A DNA stretch of 64,000 nt, taken from assembly GCA_005798445.1 (NCBI GenBank), contig SYJG01000403.1, positions 1 through 64,000 on the forward strand. The letters run 5' to 3'. The notes under the pieces were generated by a model. That model saw only the letters and a program-made list of their open reading frames with translations. It was not told the DNA's origin and ran no database searches. The position numbers were made by a program, and so were the translations under genes. This document shows, one piece after another, positions 34,101-49,100 of the stretch (positions are counted from its first letter, which is position 1; every line of letters starts with the position of its first letter). The stretch is from Planctomyces sp. (GTDB taxonomy: Bacteria; Planctomycetota; Planctomycetia; Planctomycetales; Planctomycetaceae).

Positions 34101-37100
34101 CGCACCACTACCTCCTGCGAAGGCAACACCACCTGCCGGAATGGGTGTTCCACCACTGCCGCCGAAATCAATCGTCAGCGCGTTACCGTTACCGTTTTGG
34201 CCGGTGATGCTGACACTCGTGGTTGTTGCGAAAGCCATTGGCGGAACGATGTCATTGGTGATGACCACCCCGTTGGAGTCGTAGAGATGCAATAGCCCAC
34301 CGATGTTGACCAAGGTCAGGTTGGAAGGGCTTCCTGCCGGAAAATCGGTCGCGATCACGATCAATTGTTCGGCAACGTCCGTCAAGTTGATCGTCACGGC
34401 CGTGGACGTGGTTTCTCGCGCGTTGATCGGCGCGTCGTCGGTCGCGGTGACCGTGAGTGCGAAGGAGGGAGTCGTTTCAAAGTTCAGCGCCGCCGTATTG
34501 TTGACTGTGATCACGCCGGTCGAAGAATTGATCACGAATGCATTGTTTGTATTGCCGGCCGCGATGGCATAGGTCAGCGTCTGCCCCGCATCGGGGTCCG
34601 TGGCATCGATATCGCCCACAATCGTCGCGATGGGCGTGCTCGGCGAATTCTCGTTGATGCTGAACGGGCCCGTGGTCAAGACATCAAACACCGGAGCTCG
34701 GTTCACGTTGATCGTCACCGTGATCGGTGTACTGACAGAAGGTGGCGCGATGGTCGTCACCGTGTATTGGAATGAGTCGGTGATGTTCGTCTTCAAAGGA
34801 TCATGGGTGTAGGTGAAGGTGCCATCGGAATTAAACGTGAAGCCACCGGCAGTAGCATCAGATGGGCCAGCGCCGAAGATTGCGGCGGTGTAGTTGGCCG
34901 CTTGGGTGGGATCGATGTCATTCGCCAGGACACCGTTATCCGACGTCGTCACCGTGAGCAATCCGACGGGATCGTTGGCATTGATGGCACCACTGTTCTG
35001 TCTCACCGAGTAAGTATCGGGATCCGGTTGTGGGTTCACAGTAATCGCGGTGGTCTTTGGTGCGGAGGACCTCGGAGTTCCGGACGGAGCATTTCCCAAG
35101 TCATTGATGGTGACCGTCAGGGTGGATGATCCGAAGTAGTCCTGTGCCGGGTCGTAGAATGAGCCGTCTAGGGCCGCATTGATGGCCGCCAAAGTCCCAC
35201 GGAAGGTCATGGTCTGGTCATTGGTCCCATCACCCACAGAGAACGACGACAAGGCGGCGATGTCGGCGGGATCAAGATTGAACGTGCCCGTCCCACTGGT
35301 CACCGAGACCGTGACTTCCACGATCCCCGTCAGCATGGGATTCGGCGACTCGTTCGAGTCTGGATCGGCCACCGAGACGTTGCCGGCGAAGAACAGATTG
35401 GCGTCCTCGTTGGTCGATAGTGATGCCGGAGACGTCACCGTCGGTGTGCTGTTGACGGGCGTCACCCTGAATTGGAGTTTATGCGGCAGAAGGATGTTGT
35501 TTGGCTTGGGATCCACACTTCCGTTCGCGGCGACCCAGTAATTCCCCAGGTCATTCAGCGCGAAGTCAATGCTGATGTCGTCGTTCGGAGCACCGGTTCC
35601 ATTGTTGTCATTCAAGTCCACTGCTGGCACGAAGCGAAGGTTGTTCATTGCGGCTTGCAGTTCCAACAGATTTCCTCGGAATCTGATGGTCGAGACACCG
35701 GCTCCACCGGGAGTTGCGTCCGTCAGACTGGCGGCGCCGCTGCCAGAAGTTGGTGCGCCGGTTTTGCTGTCTGAGAACGTGAAGTCCAAACCCGCAACCG
35801 TTCCCAGCGTGAACGTACCGCCGCTGGCCGTCATCAGGACTTCGATCTCTCCGTCATTCAGGAAGGCATCCGCGTCGGTGATCGCAACCGTGTTGGCTCC
35901 GGCCAGCACAATGAAACTGTTTTCTGCCAAGGTGGGTTGTGCGAGGGGAAGAGTCACAACCGGACGATCGTTGCTGCCGTTGGTCACCAGGATGTTGAAC
36001 TGCGTCGAGCCGTCTTGCTGATTCGGCTGCAGGTTGTTGCCGGCGGTGTCCTGAATCTGCGTTTGATCCAGCGTGATGTTGTACCGCGCCTCGGACGGGA
36101 ACACCGTCAGCGACGTGAAGATCGCCTCGTTGGTGTTGGCGTTGTAGGCGAAGGTGTAGTCGACGTTTTTAACCAGCAGACGTCCCGGGGGCAGAAGCGT
36201 GTAATTCGAGACATCGACTTGCCGTAGCGTGAAGGCGCTGCCGCTGACGAGTCCCGGCAGGGCGTCGAACACGCCCACGCCGACGTTCGGGAACGTGCCT
36301 GGATCGGTCAGCGTGATGATGAACTTGGTCAGCAGCGACGGGTTGTCGACCGAGAAGCTGGTCAGCGTCGCGTCGAGATCGATATTCGCGGCGTTATCCG
36401 GCACTTGCGTCTTGTCGTCGGGTACGATGCTGAGCGCGGCGTTCGGACCGCTGAAATCGGCGCGTTCGATTGCCCCGCGGTCTTTCGCGGCGCTGGCTCC
36501 CACGCCGATCGGCTTGACGTTGAAATCCGCTGCCGGACTGGTGTCGGGAATTCGGTTCTGACCGTAGATGTCGACGGTCGGGGCGAACATGTCCTGCTGC
36601 GGAATTCCCAGCGGACCGGTCACGTTCGTGTAGAGCGTACGGGCGACGCGCGTATCGAGTGAGCTGTCGATCGCCTGATTGGGATTTCCGGGTTGGCTGC
36701 CCGCCAAATAGAAGTTGTTGGTCTGCGGGCTCAGGAACAGTGGTGCCGTCGTGGGAGCGAGAACGGAATTGGTTCCCGTCGTGCCATCGCTGACGTTGTT
36801 GTGGAACAAATTAAAGGTGACATCGGGCGACGAGACCAAAGCCGCCGAGGTCGCGTCGATCGAAATCGCTGTCGCCGTGCTGCTAATGATGTTATTGAAG
36901 ATCGTGGGACTAGCACTGTTCGTCACTTGGATTCCAGTGCCTGTACCGCCGTATGCAAAGAAGTTGGCGAATCCCAAACCGCCGGGATTGTTGGCGATCA
37001 AGCGGATCGAAAAGATCATTGGACTCGGAAAATTGAAACTCCAGGGCGCGGCCCGTCCATTTCCGCCACCCACGGACGCTGACGACAAGTTGACGGTTCC

Positions 37101-40100
37101 AATCACGACACCTGCGGCATCCAAGGCTTGAATTGTCCAGGACTCGCTGCCATCAATGTCCAGGATCTGGGCCGATGCGGAAGCGGTTGGCACTGCATAG
37201 CTGATGATCAAATCCGGGTTGTTCCCCGCCGCGCCAACGCCGGCAGTATTGTCGGTCAGGAAGAATTGCCCGATGTTCGGCTGACCCGCATTCAGCGAGT
37301 CATCGGCAGCGATGCCCGAATTGAAGAAGGCAAACGCCCTCGGTGAGGGATCGGTGCCAAAGGCTTGTACGCCGACTTGTGCCAAGAGTGGGAAGGTGCC
37401 GTCGGCGTACTGGAAGGTCACGCCGTTCGCGGCTGCGAATTGATTGGAGATCGACAGTCCTTCGGCGGCACCAGCGAGACCGGAGAAGTCCACGAAACTG
37501 TTGAAAGCCGCGCTCTTCCCAAAGATCGAGTTGTTGATGATCTTGCCCATTGGTACGGCTGCCGGCGGATTGGTGCCGTCGCCGGACGAGATTGGATCGC
37601 CTCCAAAATTGATGCCCACTGTCCCGAAGTTGGCGATGACGTTGTTCGTCAACAAGGCGGACGTCACTAGCCGCGCGGTATTGAGCGTCACCGGCGTATT
37701 TCGCACCGAGCCGGGATACGGTAGGTTGTTGATCGCATCTCGAGCACCCGCCTCGACGATGATGCCCGCCTGCGAGACGTCGTGGACGAAGTTGCCTTCC
37801 AGCACGACCATGCCTTGTTCGCGCGGCACGTTGTGATCACCCACGCGTCCGGCCAGATTATCCGGCTTGGGAATGACCAGGTTGTCGATGTACGCGGCGT
37901 CCGTCGTGACGAAGACGTCCGAGTTGCCTTTCACATAGACCCATTCCAACGTGTGAGATCCCGCCGTGATTGGGAACGACACTTGCGCGAAGCCCGGTGT
38001 GGGCGTGCCGGTGCCTGGCAGTTGGTTGAAGGGCAACGTCGTGCCCGCGACGACGATCGGCTGTTGAATGCCGTCGATGTAGAACTGGAACGCATTCGCG
38101 GTGAGAGGATTGAACTGCGTGGGATTCGGCGCGGCGTCGACCATCACGTCGAAGCTGACCTGGCCGTCGCCCGTTGCCAGGTTGACCAGCCGTGTGCTGG
38201 AGTACTGTCCGACGGTGATCGCCGCCGACTTCCAACTGCGCGGATTGGTTTGCGCTCGGAGAGTCGATTCCGCCCAATTGCCGGTCCCTGCGTTGCTGAG
38301 CAGGTTCGGTCGTTGCGAGCCAAAGGTATTGGGATCAACGTCGTTCAACGCTCCCACGAGGAACAACGTGTGGTTGATGCCCGCCTCGTTGAATTCTTCC
38401 GCCACGTCGAACGTCTCGACGTACGGAGCCTGTTGCACCGGCTGACCGGCGATCATGCGGTCGTTCGTATCGAACGTTTGCCCAATGATGTATTCCGGAT
38501 CGGTGGGACTCGCAGGAGCGGCGTAGTAGGTGCCTCGGCGAATTTCAAACTGATACGTTCCGCCGGTGATGATCGACGGCGGTTCCGCCAAGTTGAGCAG
38601 GTTTGTCCGAGGATTCGCGTACAGATCGTCGAATTGCGAGACTCCTCGCGCGGTTCCAGCGACGCCGACGGCTGGCATCGTCACCATTTCGCCGCGCTCC
38701 GAGAAACCGACGATCAAATCGTCGATGTAGAACCCTTCGTTGTTGTTGTTCCGGCCGCGATCGGCCGAATCGTCTACGTCGTCCCGAACGTTCGAGCTGT
38801 CGCGGACCTCGTTGGAGAAGGCACCAAAGTCTTCACCCGGCAACGCGCTGGCGGTGGGGTCAATCGATTCGCCCACTTTGCCGGCCGTCGCGAAGTCGAA
38901 CCGGAAGCGAATGTTCGCTTGACCCGCAAACTGCGACAAATCGACACGCGCTTGCCGCCAGACTTGCGTCGGGAACAACTGCTGAACCACCGAGCCATTC
39001 AGCGGGGTGTTGTGATCGAGGAATTCTGCTAACTCGCCCTCGCCCGCCGCCGTGGTCAATTGCGCGTTGTTCGTCGCCAACATGATCCAAGTGTTGCCCC
39101 CGTCGATTGACGCGAACACTCTCGCGCTGTCGCGCATCAATTTGTCTTCCGCGAGCGAACCGTTGGCTGGCGAGCCATCGTCCAACAGGTAACTGAAGTA
39201 GAACGTCGGCTTATCCGCCGCCGCGTAGCCAGCCAGGCTGAACGAGTTGCTGACCATGCGCCCGAACGCACCGCCGGGCAGGTTGTAGTTGTTGCGGATG
39301 TTCGGGTTGGCGGTCAGGTCCGCCTGCCAATTGTCATTCAGAACACCCAACTGACTCTGGGGAGCTTGGTACGCGAAGTAATTGAAGTTTTCATCACCGA
39401 CGTCCAGTCCCAGCGGACCGCGGGACTGTTCGAGTCCGAAGTAAACGCTCGCACCGCCGATATTCTCAAACTGATCTTTAGCGTCCAAACCGTAGAACAG
39501 ATTGTGCGGTGCATCGCTCGGAGTGCGGGTGTTGTCCGGAGCCGGCAAAATACCGTGGCCGACGTCCGCCGTGCGGAACATCGTGGGATGCCAGAGATTG
39601 ATGTCCAACGGCGAAAACGCCAAACCGAGTGACTGAGACAAGCCCGCTGCATTGGTGACGATCGAGGCATCCGCCAGCCGGTCGTTGATGGACGATGTCG
39701 TGGCGACGTTCCCCAGCGTACTGGGAAACAGGCCGAAGTTGTTGATCAGCATCGGATTCACATTGCCCAGGGCGGCATTGAACGAGACCTGAGATGACCC
39801 GCCCGGCAAACCGGTCGTGCTCGACACGATCACTTCGCCGAAGTTGATGTTGGACAAATCGAGCAGCGCATCCTGCACGCTGAGGCTTCCGTTCTGTGTC
39901 GTCAGCACGTTCGACACCGGGAGAAAACCCTGGCGGGTTTCGGTGCCGTTGAATGTGATGGTGTCTCCGTTAAACACCGACGAAACAGTGGCTGTGTAGC
40001 TGCCGGAGGTGATCGTGACCCCGATCAGCGGGGCATCGACGAGGATTCCTCCCACCAAGGATTCGTTAAACGGTGTTCCGCGGAAGTCGATCAGCAGCGT

Positions 40101-43100
40101 TCGCGCCAGCGGGTTCGGCGGCGAGCCAGTCAAGGCACCGTTGACCTCCGTCACCACGACACTTCCGTTGCTGCCCAAGATGAGGTTGGCCAAGGAATTC
40201 AGATTCGCCTGAATTGTGGCCACTGAGGCGTTCGTGGGGATCCCGATCGCGGCAGTCTGGCTGCCATTGAACGAGAGCCGGAACCGGCTGGTAGTACCAT
40301 CCACCGAGCCGGAAATTGTCAGCACTTGACGCTCGAAGTTCTGCATCGGGACGAGCGCGTTGCTGGTCACGACCAATTGATTGTTGGCGATGTCGCGATC
40401 CTGGAACGCACCGGTGAATCGCACCGAGAACGGCAGCGGGTTCGGCTGGCCGAACTGGAGATTGGCGAGCGGAATATTGACCGCAGCCGTCACGACGACA
40501 TTGCCCTGCCCCAACGCCGTATCGAACAGGTTCTGCAACTGGCCCACGGTCAGCGTCAGCGGATCAAGTCCCGTTCCAATGGTCACTCCACCGCAGGTCA
40601 GATCGAACTGTCCGCCGAAGATGTTGGCGATCTGCTGGACTTCGTCGCCGTCCAGTTTGGAGGTATCTGCGGTCAAGGCGATGAAATCGCGTCGGCGCAG
40701 ATTGTTCCCGAACGTCACGCTGATCGGTGTTGTGGGTGGTGCTCCGAATTCTCCGTCGAAGAACGTTCCCGGGGCGACGCCCGTGGGTCCGCCCGCCGTC
40801 ACGATGTCGGCCGCGTTCACACCCAGCGCGGCCAAAGCGGTCGTCAGCGCGGTATCCACGTTGGCGGCGGTGTCATTGTAGTTCAGAGCCGCCGTGGTCA
40901 GTACTCGCAACACGATGGTGTTGTCGAGGTGCGCGACCGGTGTGGTACCGTTCACGCCACGGCGAACATTGAACGTGAATTGATCCGGCGTGCTCGACAC
41001 CCGCATGTCTTCATTGTCAACGCGGATGATGATGATCTGACTCACCGCATCGCCTAACGAGTGAGGCGCCGCGATCGTTCCGTTGACTCCGCGTGTGACG
41101 AAGAGCGTGTTACCCGCCACGGACGTGACGGTCATCTCCTCGGCACCGACCTGAATCGTGAAAGGTCCGGTGGATGGGAAGCTGGCGCTGCTGGCAACGG
41201 TCAACGAGCCGGCTCCGGCAGTGATCCCACCCACATTACTGAGCGTGGATTGGCCCGCGAACGTGCGTGTGTCATCGACGGTGATCGTTGTGTCGAGCAC
41301 GGTGATCGTCGCGCCAACACCGTGTGAATCGACCGTGGTGCCATTCAGTCCGCGAGCGATGATTGTCAGGTGCGTTGCGTCGAGCACGGTCACGGTCATC
41401 TCTTCGCGGTCGATGCGAATCAGGAAGTTGCCCGCAGGGAACAAACTCGTGTCGGCCACGTCGATCGAGGTGGTCGCGCTGGCCAGAGTTCCGGGGATCA
41501 ACCCAAAGTTGTTGACCAGCAGCGCGGGAACATCGATCCCCGCATAGACGCCGGCGAAGTTGATCTGAGCCGTTGCCCCAGGCAAGTTGCCGGCGCTCGA
41601 AACGACCACATCGGTCGCCGCGACGTTCGACAACAACTCCAACGTGTCATAGACGCTCAGGATGCCGTCCTGGATTGTGGTGACGACCGCGCCCGGATCG
41701 AAGCCTTTGCGGGACTCGACACCGAAGAACGAGGCCGCACCGCCGTCGAACGACTGCGTCAAGTCGATCGCCGCTCCGCCGCCAACCATGCCGGAGTTGT
41801 TCGCGACCAAGGTCGTCGCATTGGCGTCCGTGAACGGTGCTCCACGGAAGTCGATGAAGAAGGTCGATCCCGAAAGCGAGCCAATCGTGTTGGTGACCAC
41901 CACGCTGCCGCCGCCGGCTGTCAGTGTGGTCAACGTCAGGAGCGCTGCCTGGATCGTGGCTGCATTGGCGTTCGACGCAATCGGAGCGGTCACGCTCCCT
42001 GCGCCCGCTCCGTATTGCAGAGTGAACGTTCCAGTGCCGGTGATCTGCAACGTCTGGCGCTCGAAGTTCGCCATTCCGACGGCATCGTCAATTTGCAAGA
42101 CGTTGAGAGGCAGATCGGTGTCTTGCAGCGAGCCGATGAACTGCACGCTCAGCGGAGTTCCCGGCAGCACGCCGCCGCTCACCACGGCATTGCCGGACCC
42201 CAAGACCGTGTCGAACGCCGTCTGCAAGGTTGCGGCCGTGTCGTTGAAGTTGAACACGCCGATCACGACCGGAACACCCAAAATCGGATGGTTCATCGTC
42301 AGCGTGTAAGTTCCCGCCGAAATGTTCGGGATCTGCACAATCTCGTCACCGACCAGCTTGGAGTTATCCGAGGTCACGTTCACGAAGTCGCGCTGACCCA
42401 ACACGCCAGTGAAGAGGATGTTGACCGGTGTGGCGATCGTGCCCACGGCACCACCTGGTGTCAAACCCGTCCGTCGGTTGATTTCAGTCACCGTTCTGCC
42501 GAAGAGGTGAGCGGCCGCCGTCGTGCCATTGACCTCGCGAATCACAGTGAAGGTATTGCCGGTCACGTTCGTGACCGTCATATCTTCGGTGTCGATTCGA
42601 ATGGTGAAGGGAGTGGTCGGGAAGTTGGCCGCACTGGCGACCGTGAATGAGGTGACGGTCGCGTTGATGGACACATTGAGCGTGGTTTGGCCGAAGGTGA
42701 TGATGTCCGTCGCCCCCGCGCCAAAAGTTGTTGCCAGGGCGTTGGTCAATCGCGTATCGACGATCGCAGCCGTGTCGTTGAAGTTGAGGGACGCTGTGGT
42801 CAGCACGCGATAGACGACCGAGTTCGCGTCGTGCTGGATGGGATCCGTGCCGTTGGCTCCGCGGCGAACCGTGAATTGCGTGGTCCCCACCGTTCCGGTG
42901 ACGACCAGGTCTTCGTTGTCGATGCGGATGGTGCCGCCGGCCGGGAACGAGCGATTTTCGACGACGTTGATCGTCGCCGTCAGGTTGGTGATAACGGACG
43001 TCGCCGTGTGAGCGGCGAGCAAGGTTCCGTTGCGCTGGCGAAGCACGGTGAGTGTTCCCGGGGCTCCCGCCCCGACTCCCGTGACCTCCATCTCTTCGTG

Positions 43101-46100
43101 ATCGATGCGGATGATGTCGTTGACGTTGAATCCGGCCGTATTGGTCACATTCAGAACGGAAGCGCTGAGATCGACATTACCAGTCACGGCATCCAGCGTC
43201 GTCGTCGTGGGGTTGCTGATGGCCAACGAGACCGTCGTCGTCAGGACTTCGTAAACCGTTGCTGGTGGGTTGGTCGCACCGACGGTGTTCATGGCAAAGT
43301 GGGTCGTCGCCGTCGTCCCGCCGATGCCGCGCGCCACGTTGGTGAAGCTGTTTGAGCCAGCGAGATGTCCCTGGACCAACATCAATTCGTTGTCGATCCG
43401 CACGATCATCGGATTCGCGACGGTCGCTGCCCGGAAGCTCGAACCGTCCTGCACGGTGAACGAGGTCGCCCCGGCGGTCAAATCCGCAGCACCCGCCAGC
43501 GCGGTCGTGTCAAAGAAGTTGTTGACGAAGTTCAGCGTGTAGATCGGCGTGACCGTGTCAGAGTAGGACAGGATGTCCAACGTCTGACGCTCGTCCCGGC
43601 TGAGTTGAGCCGGAGCGTTGTAGAAGATCGGGTTGGTCGTCTGGACGCTTCCCAAGCCCGAGATCGACAGCGTGAAGTTGCTGTCGGGCAGCAGGATCCC
43701 CTCGCCAGCGACATGGGGAACGCCGACTCCAGGCACTGGGGTCGTACCGTACAAACCGCGAGTCACCGTCAGGACGTTGCCGGCAATGCTCGTGACGTCC
43801 ATCCGTTCGGAGCCGATTTGAATTGTGAACGGCGCGGCCGAGGGCAACTTGCTGGCATCCACAACCGTCACGGTTGCAGCGCCGGCGGTCGCTGGATTGA
43901 GCAGCAGCGTCGGGGCACCCGTGACTTGATCGACGTCCACGCCATTGGCATGCAGGACAGCCGTTGTGCCGTTGACTCCACGTACCACGTTGAGGGTGGT
44001 CCCGCCGCCCGTCACACTAAAGACCGTCATCTGCTCGGCTTCAACCTGGATCGTGAACGGAGCCGCTGGGAACGATGCGGTGCTGGTGACGACAAACGAT
44101 GTCACCAAGTCGTCGATGCCGCCGGCGTCATTCATCGTCGTCGCGCCCAAATCGACCAGAGCCACTGAATCGTTGAGCCCGTGAACCACCGCCGTCGTGC
44201 CGTTGGATCCGCGCACGACGGTCAGCTCATTGGCACCTGGGCCGACGCTCGTGACCTGCATCTGCTCGACGCCGATCTGGATTCGGAAGGGGACCGCCGT
44301 CGGCAGGACGCTGGAATCCGTCACCGTGATGACCGTGTCGCCCGCCGCCGCCGCGAAGGCCAACTCCGTCTGCGCGTTGTATTCCGCGAAGGATTGGAAG
44401 TCGTTGCCGATTCCCAATCCCTGGGCATTGGCCGACAACGTCGTCGAGACCAGAGCCGGAATCGCGCCGTTGATGTTTGTGGTCAACAATTGGAAGACGG
44501 TCGCCGGCGGGTTCGTGGTGCCGGGGGTATTGATGGCGAAGTGCGGTGCCGGTGTCGTTCCATGTTGCCCACGGAGCAGACCGCTGAAGGTCGTCCCGGT
44601 GCGGGTGGTCACGAAGATGTCTTCGTTGTCGATCCGCACGAGGAAGTTCGCAGCCGGGAAGCGGTTGGCTTCCGTCGTGTCCTGCGTGGTGAAGCTCACT
44701 GCGGCTGCCGTCAAATCCACCGCTCCCGCCAGCGAGGTGGTGCGCGCAAAGTTGTTGACGAAGCTCAGCGTGTAGGTCGGGATGCCGGTGTCGGCATAGG
44801 AGTAGACATCGACGGTCTGCCGTTCATCGAGGCTGCTGGTGTCTGGCGCGTTGTAGGCCAGCGGCGCGGTTGTTTGGACGCTGGTTCCGTTGTCGTACGC
44901 CAGCGTGAAGTGTGAATTTGGCAGGAAGATGCCGTCGCCTCGCACATGCGCGGCGGCGATGGTGCCGTTGATGCCACGAGTCACATTGAGCGTCGTCGCA
45001 TTGACGATGCTGGTGACGGTCATTTGCTCCGCACCGACTTGAATGGTGTACGGCGTCGCGGTCGGCAACATGCTGGTACTGAAGACCGTCATCGACTTCT
45101 GGAGCACCGCAGCGCCAACCGCATGGGCCGTCGCTGGCGTTCCATTGACTCCTCGAGTCACATTGAGTGTCGTCGCCCCGCCGATGCTGGTGACGGTCAT
45201 GTCCTCGGATCCGACACGAATCGTGAAGGGAGCGGCTGGGAAACTCGCGGTACTCGCCACGTTCAAGACGACGGAGGCTGCCGTCGGGGCCACGGTCAGC
45301 GTGGATTGTCCGACCACCGCCGACAGAAATGTCGGCGAGGATGTCCGTTGGACAACAGCATCTCCGAAAGCATGAGTCACCTGGGTCGTCCCGTTCATTC
45401 CCCGAACAACGGTGAAAGAGTTGGCCGTCTTGGCGGTGACGGTCATATCCTCGATCCCCACCCGGATCGTGAAGGGAGCTGCTGGGAAACTGGTGGTACT
45501 CGGAACAAATAATGTCGTTCCAAAGTCGGCTTGCAGCGAAGTCGCACCGAGCGACACGATGGCGACCGAATCCGTCGCGATGTGTGCCGCCGCCGTCGTG
45601 CCGTTGGCTCCGCGCGTCACGGTCAACGTGTTGGGGCCGACATTCACGGCCGTGACCTGCATCTGCTCGACGCCGACCTGAATCAGGAACGGTGTGGTCC
45701 TGCCCGCGTAAACGGCTGCGCTGGCGACGGTCAACGTCAGATCGGCCGCCGTTGCGGGAGCGGTCAGTCTCGTCTGGGCGGTGTACTCGCTGATGGTTTG
45801 GACTTCGCTGCCGCTGTCGAAGGCGATCACACCGGTGCCGCCGCGGTTGGGGTCCATCGCCACCAGCCGGCCATCATCGGTGACGGCGAACAACGTGCGA
45901 GCGTACAAACCGGGAATGCCGGCCGCGGTGCTGGCCGCATGGGCCAACTGACCGACTCCGCGAGTCACCGTGAAGACATTGCCGGAAACGGCCGTGACCG
46001 TGATCAATTCCTGCTCGATCAACATGTCGAACGGGGCCGCCGGCAAGTTGACGTTGGTCACGAGATTCATCGTGATCGTCGTGGCGGCTGCCGTGATGGG

Positions 46101-49100
46101 GCTCGCCAGGCTACCGATTTGTCCCGCGACGTTCTGCGGTCCCAGAGCCAGCCCTTGGAAGCCATTGGTGCTCAGTCCGGCACCGCCACCGGTCGTGCCG
46201 ATCGCATCGGGCGAGAAGTCGCGGACGATCGTGGCCACTCCCGTGGCGGAGTTGATCTGGAGCAACTGGCTGCCGCGTCCCGGCGTCCCTTCGCCACTGG
46301 TGACGCCATACAGCGTGCCGCCCGCCGCTTGATCGAACGCCAGGCCGGTGACGTTGCCATGAATACGAAGGCCGGACGGGTCATCGACGCCGCCGATCGC
46401 GGTGATACCAGCGCCCATGAAGGCACCGGGGGTTCCGGAGCTGACGACGGCCGTCATGATCCGCTGCGCGCCTGCATGTGCGTTGATGGCAGCGGCGACG
46501 GTGGCGATGGTGGTCACTGCGGCGGGAGCGTTGAAGTCAAAGTTGTACTCGACCGTCACGACACCGTTGGCGGCCCCAGTGACTTGCGCGAAATTCGCGG
46601 TGCCGTTGACCGCCGTCGTGACCAATCGCACGCCGTTGCCCTGGGTTCCCTGCGCCCGTGTCTGGAAGCTCAGAATGCCGACCTGGGGGGGGCTTGACCC
46701 GTCGAAGAAGCTTCCAGAGCCCGATGCGGGCCTCGTTCCGGCTAATTGGATATCGCCGAGAATTCCAAAGGGCGTGTTGGCCACGATCTCGGCGCTGCCG
46801 TTGGCGGGATTCGCGCGATACAGCTTGGAGTTCCAAGTGAACGCACCGGTGGTCGCGGGAAGTACGGGAATGGTGGCCGATAAGCCGTTCTCACGCACCG
46901 AGTAAAACAGTGAATAATCGGGCTGGCCAGCGACAACATTGCCGAACCCGGTTCGCTGGAACGTGAGCGCATCGACATCGTCGGTGTTCGTGGTTTGCTC
47001 AAAAATTCGATAGTTCAGGGCGAGTGGCACCACTCCCGAACCGACGGCTGGCGTTCCCGAAGGAACATTGTCGGTGCCCACCGTCGTGAACACGCTGGTG
47101 CCGATGGGGGCACCGGGATCAATCGTCACCAGCCGGCCGGCCGTGCTGTTATTCGTGTCGATCCGCTGGTAGCCGTACATGATTCCGTCGGAACGCATCA
47201 CGGTATCTTGCAGGAAGTTGGTCGGCGGGCCCGCCAAGCCCAGATCTTCGCTGATCCGCGTGGCTCGATTTCCGTTGAGCGGATCGGTGGTGGTCAGCAC
47301 ATTCGCCGTGTGCGTGAACAGGACCAAGTCCTGGAAGGTCATCGGCACGATGTGCGTCGCCAGCGAGAATTCGTCCTGGATGTTCAACAGTCCCAGCGCG
47401 GGGTTGGGAACGGAATTGGTCGCATCCATCGCTCCGTGCGGATTGATCGGAGTCCCGTTGGAATCGTAGCCCACGAAGCCGATATGGTCTTCGATCACGC
47501 GATTGATCGAGTTGACCGGCTCCAATCGCACGGCGGTGTTGGTGTTCGCTGCGCCGCCGAACAAAATGGCATTCAACGCCTGCGGCGATTGCTGGTTGTT
47601 GGCTACCGCCAGGTAGTAGGTCGCCGCCGTGGCGGGCAGCTCGATGGAACCAATGAAGCCGTCGAACGTGCCGGCACTACCACGAGTCAGATCATCCGAG
47701 TCGTTCCCTTGGCCGGCTGCCGCCTGATCGTCAAACACGTTGGATTCACGGCCCACAAAGAGCAACGTCCCCTGCGCGTCAAACAACGCGATCGTGGTAT
47801 CCGGCCGCGCGAAACCGTCGGCCCAATCGAGGTCAATCGTCACCGGCCAGTTCTTGCCGCCGTCATTCACGCCGCCAATGGCTTGGATGTTCGTGTAGTT
47901 CAATTCAAACCGGTAGTAGTCCAGGTCGGCCGCATTCGCCAACCGCCCGCCGATGCTCACGTTGCCGCGGTCGGACGCCAGCAGGTTGCCGAGGCGTTGT
48001 GCTCCACCGATTCCCTGATTGTCGGCCGTCGTCTCCGAGCCTTCGCTGGCCAATGGGCTGTGATACGGCAGGCCGCTCACATGGATGCCATTGGTCGCGT
48101 AGCGAATGTCGGCGAACTTGACCGCCACGCCGGGCTGCTCGTCACGCTGCCGCAGGCGGATCTGCAATTGGTACTGACCGCTGGTCAGACCACCCTTCAG
48201 ATCGGTCAGGTTGCCGGCTCCGGGGTTGCTGCGGACGCGGATGAAGTAGGTGCCGCCCGTCGGCAGATTGAGTCGCATGCCGCCGTCGCGAATGGTCGTG
48301 GCGTAGTAGTCCTTGCCCAGTTCCGCGGACTTCTCCAAATTTCGTGGCGTGACCGTGAACGGTGTCAATGTGGCGTTGTCCTGCGAACGAGCTAAGACAT
48401 TGCCCGCGGCATTGACCAATTCGATGATCGTGTCCAGCGCGGGATTGACTCGGTCGATGTCGAACCAGACTTCCGTGCCGGCATCGGCCGTGAATTTGTA
48501 GACGTCCACATCGTTGGGAGCGTCTTCCGAAATGGTGCCGTGGATTTCGTATCCCGCGCGGCGATTTTCGTTCGCGCTCTTGTCGTTCGGCCCCAGGTCT
48601 CCCAGGAGCTGCGCCAACGACGGCGTGCTGTTGATATCGGTTCCCGCCGTGAATGCCTTTTCGAGTTCATTGACGACGACGACGTTGCGGTCATTCGCGT
48701 ACTTGTCGAACCGGATCTCATTCCAGTTTCCGGCGGCCGGCGCGGTCGCGTTGCCATCGCCGTTGGTATCACCCACCGGGAAGCCTGCCGGATTGAGACT
48801 GGCCCCGACGGAGTCGTCGAGCAGCGAGGTCATGATGACCGGGAAGCCCGGCGTGCCGACCACCTGCATCGCTCCACCGACACGATCCGCGACTTCTTGC
48901 AGGTCCGTACTGGAACTGCCGATCGCAAATCCGGCCGTGGCACCGAGCAGCTTGACGACCAAGCTCGCGTCCGGAGCACTCTGCAGGCGAATTCCGCCAG
49001 CCGTGTGGAACTTGTCGGCGGTGATTCTCCCTTGCAGGACATGCACGATGTCGGTGTCGTCCCAAACCGTCTGCGTGGCGAGCGCCAACGGGCGAACCGA

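Noticed and set aside
37782..39032. Long plus-strand ORFs opposite the giant gene, here and near 41.4, 45.5, 47.0, 48.5 and 51.3 kb
   Set aside because: They mirror the codon pattern of the giant gene, have no recognisable domains and no ribosome binding sites.
40900..46030. Prophage remnant suggested by phage-like repeat motifs
   Set aside because: The motifs are all within one continuous reading frame with other surface modules; no phage genes surround it.
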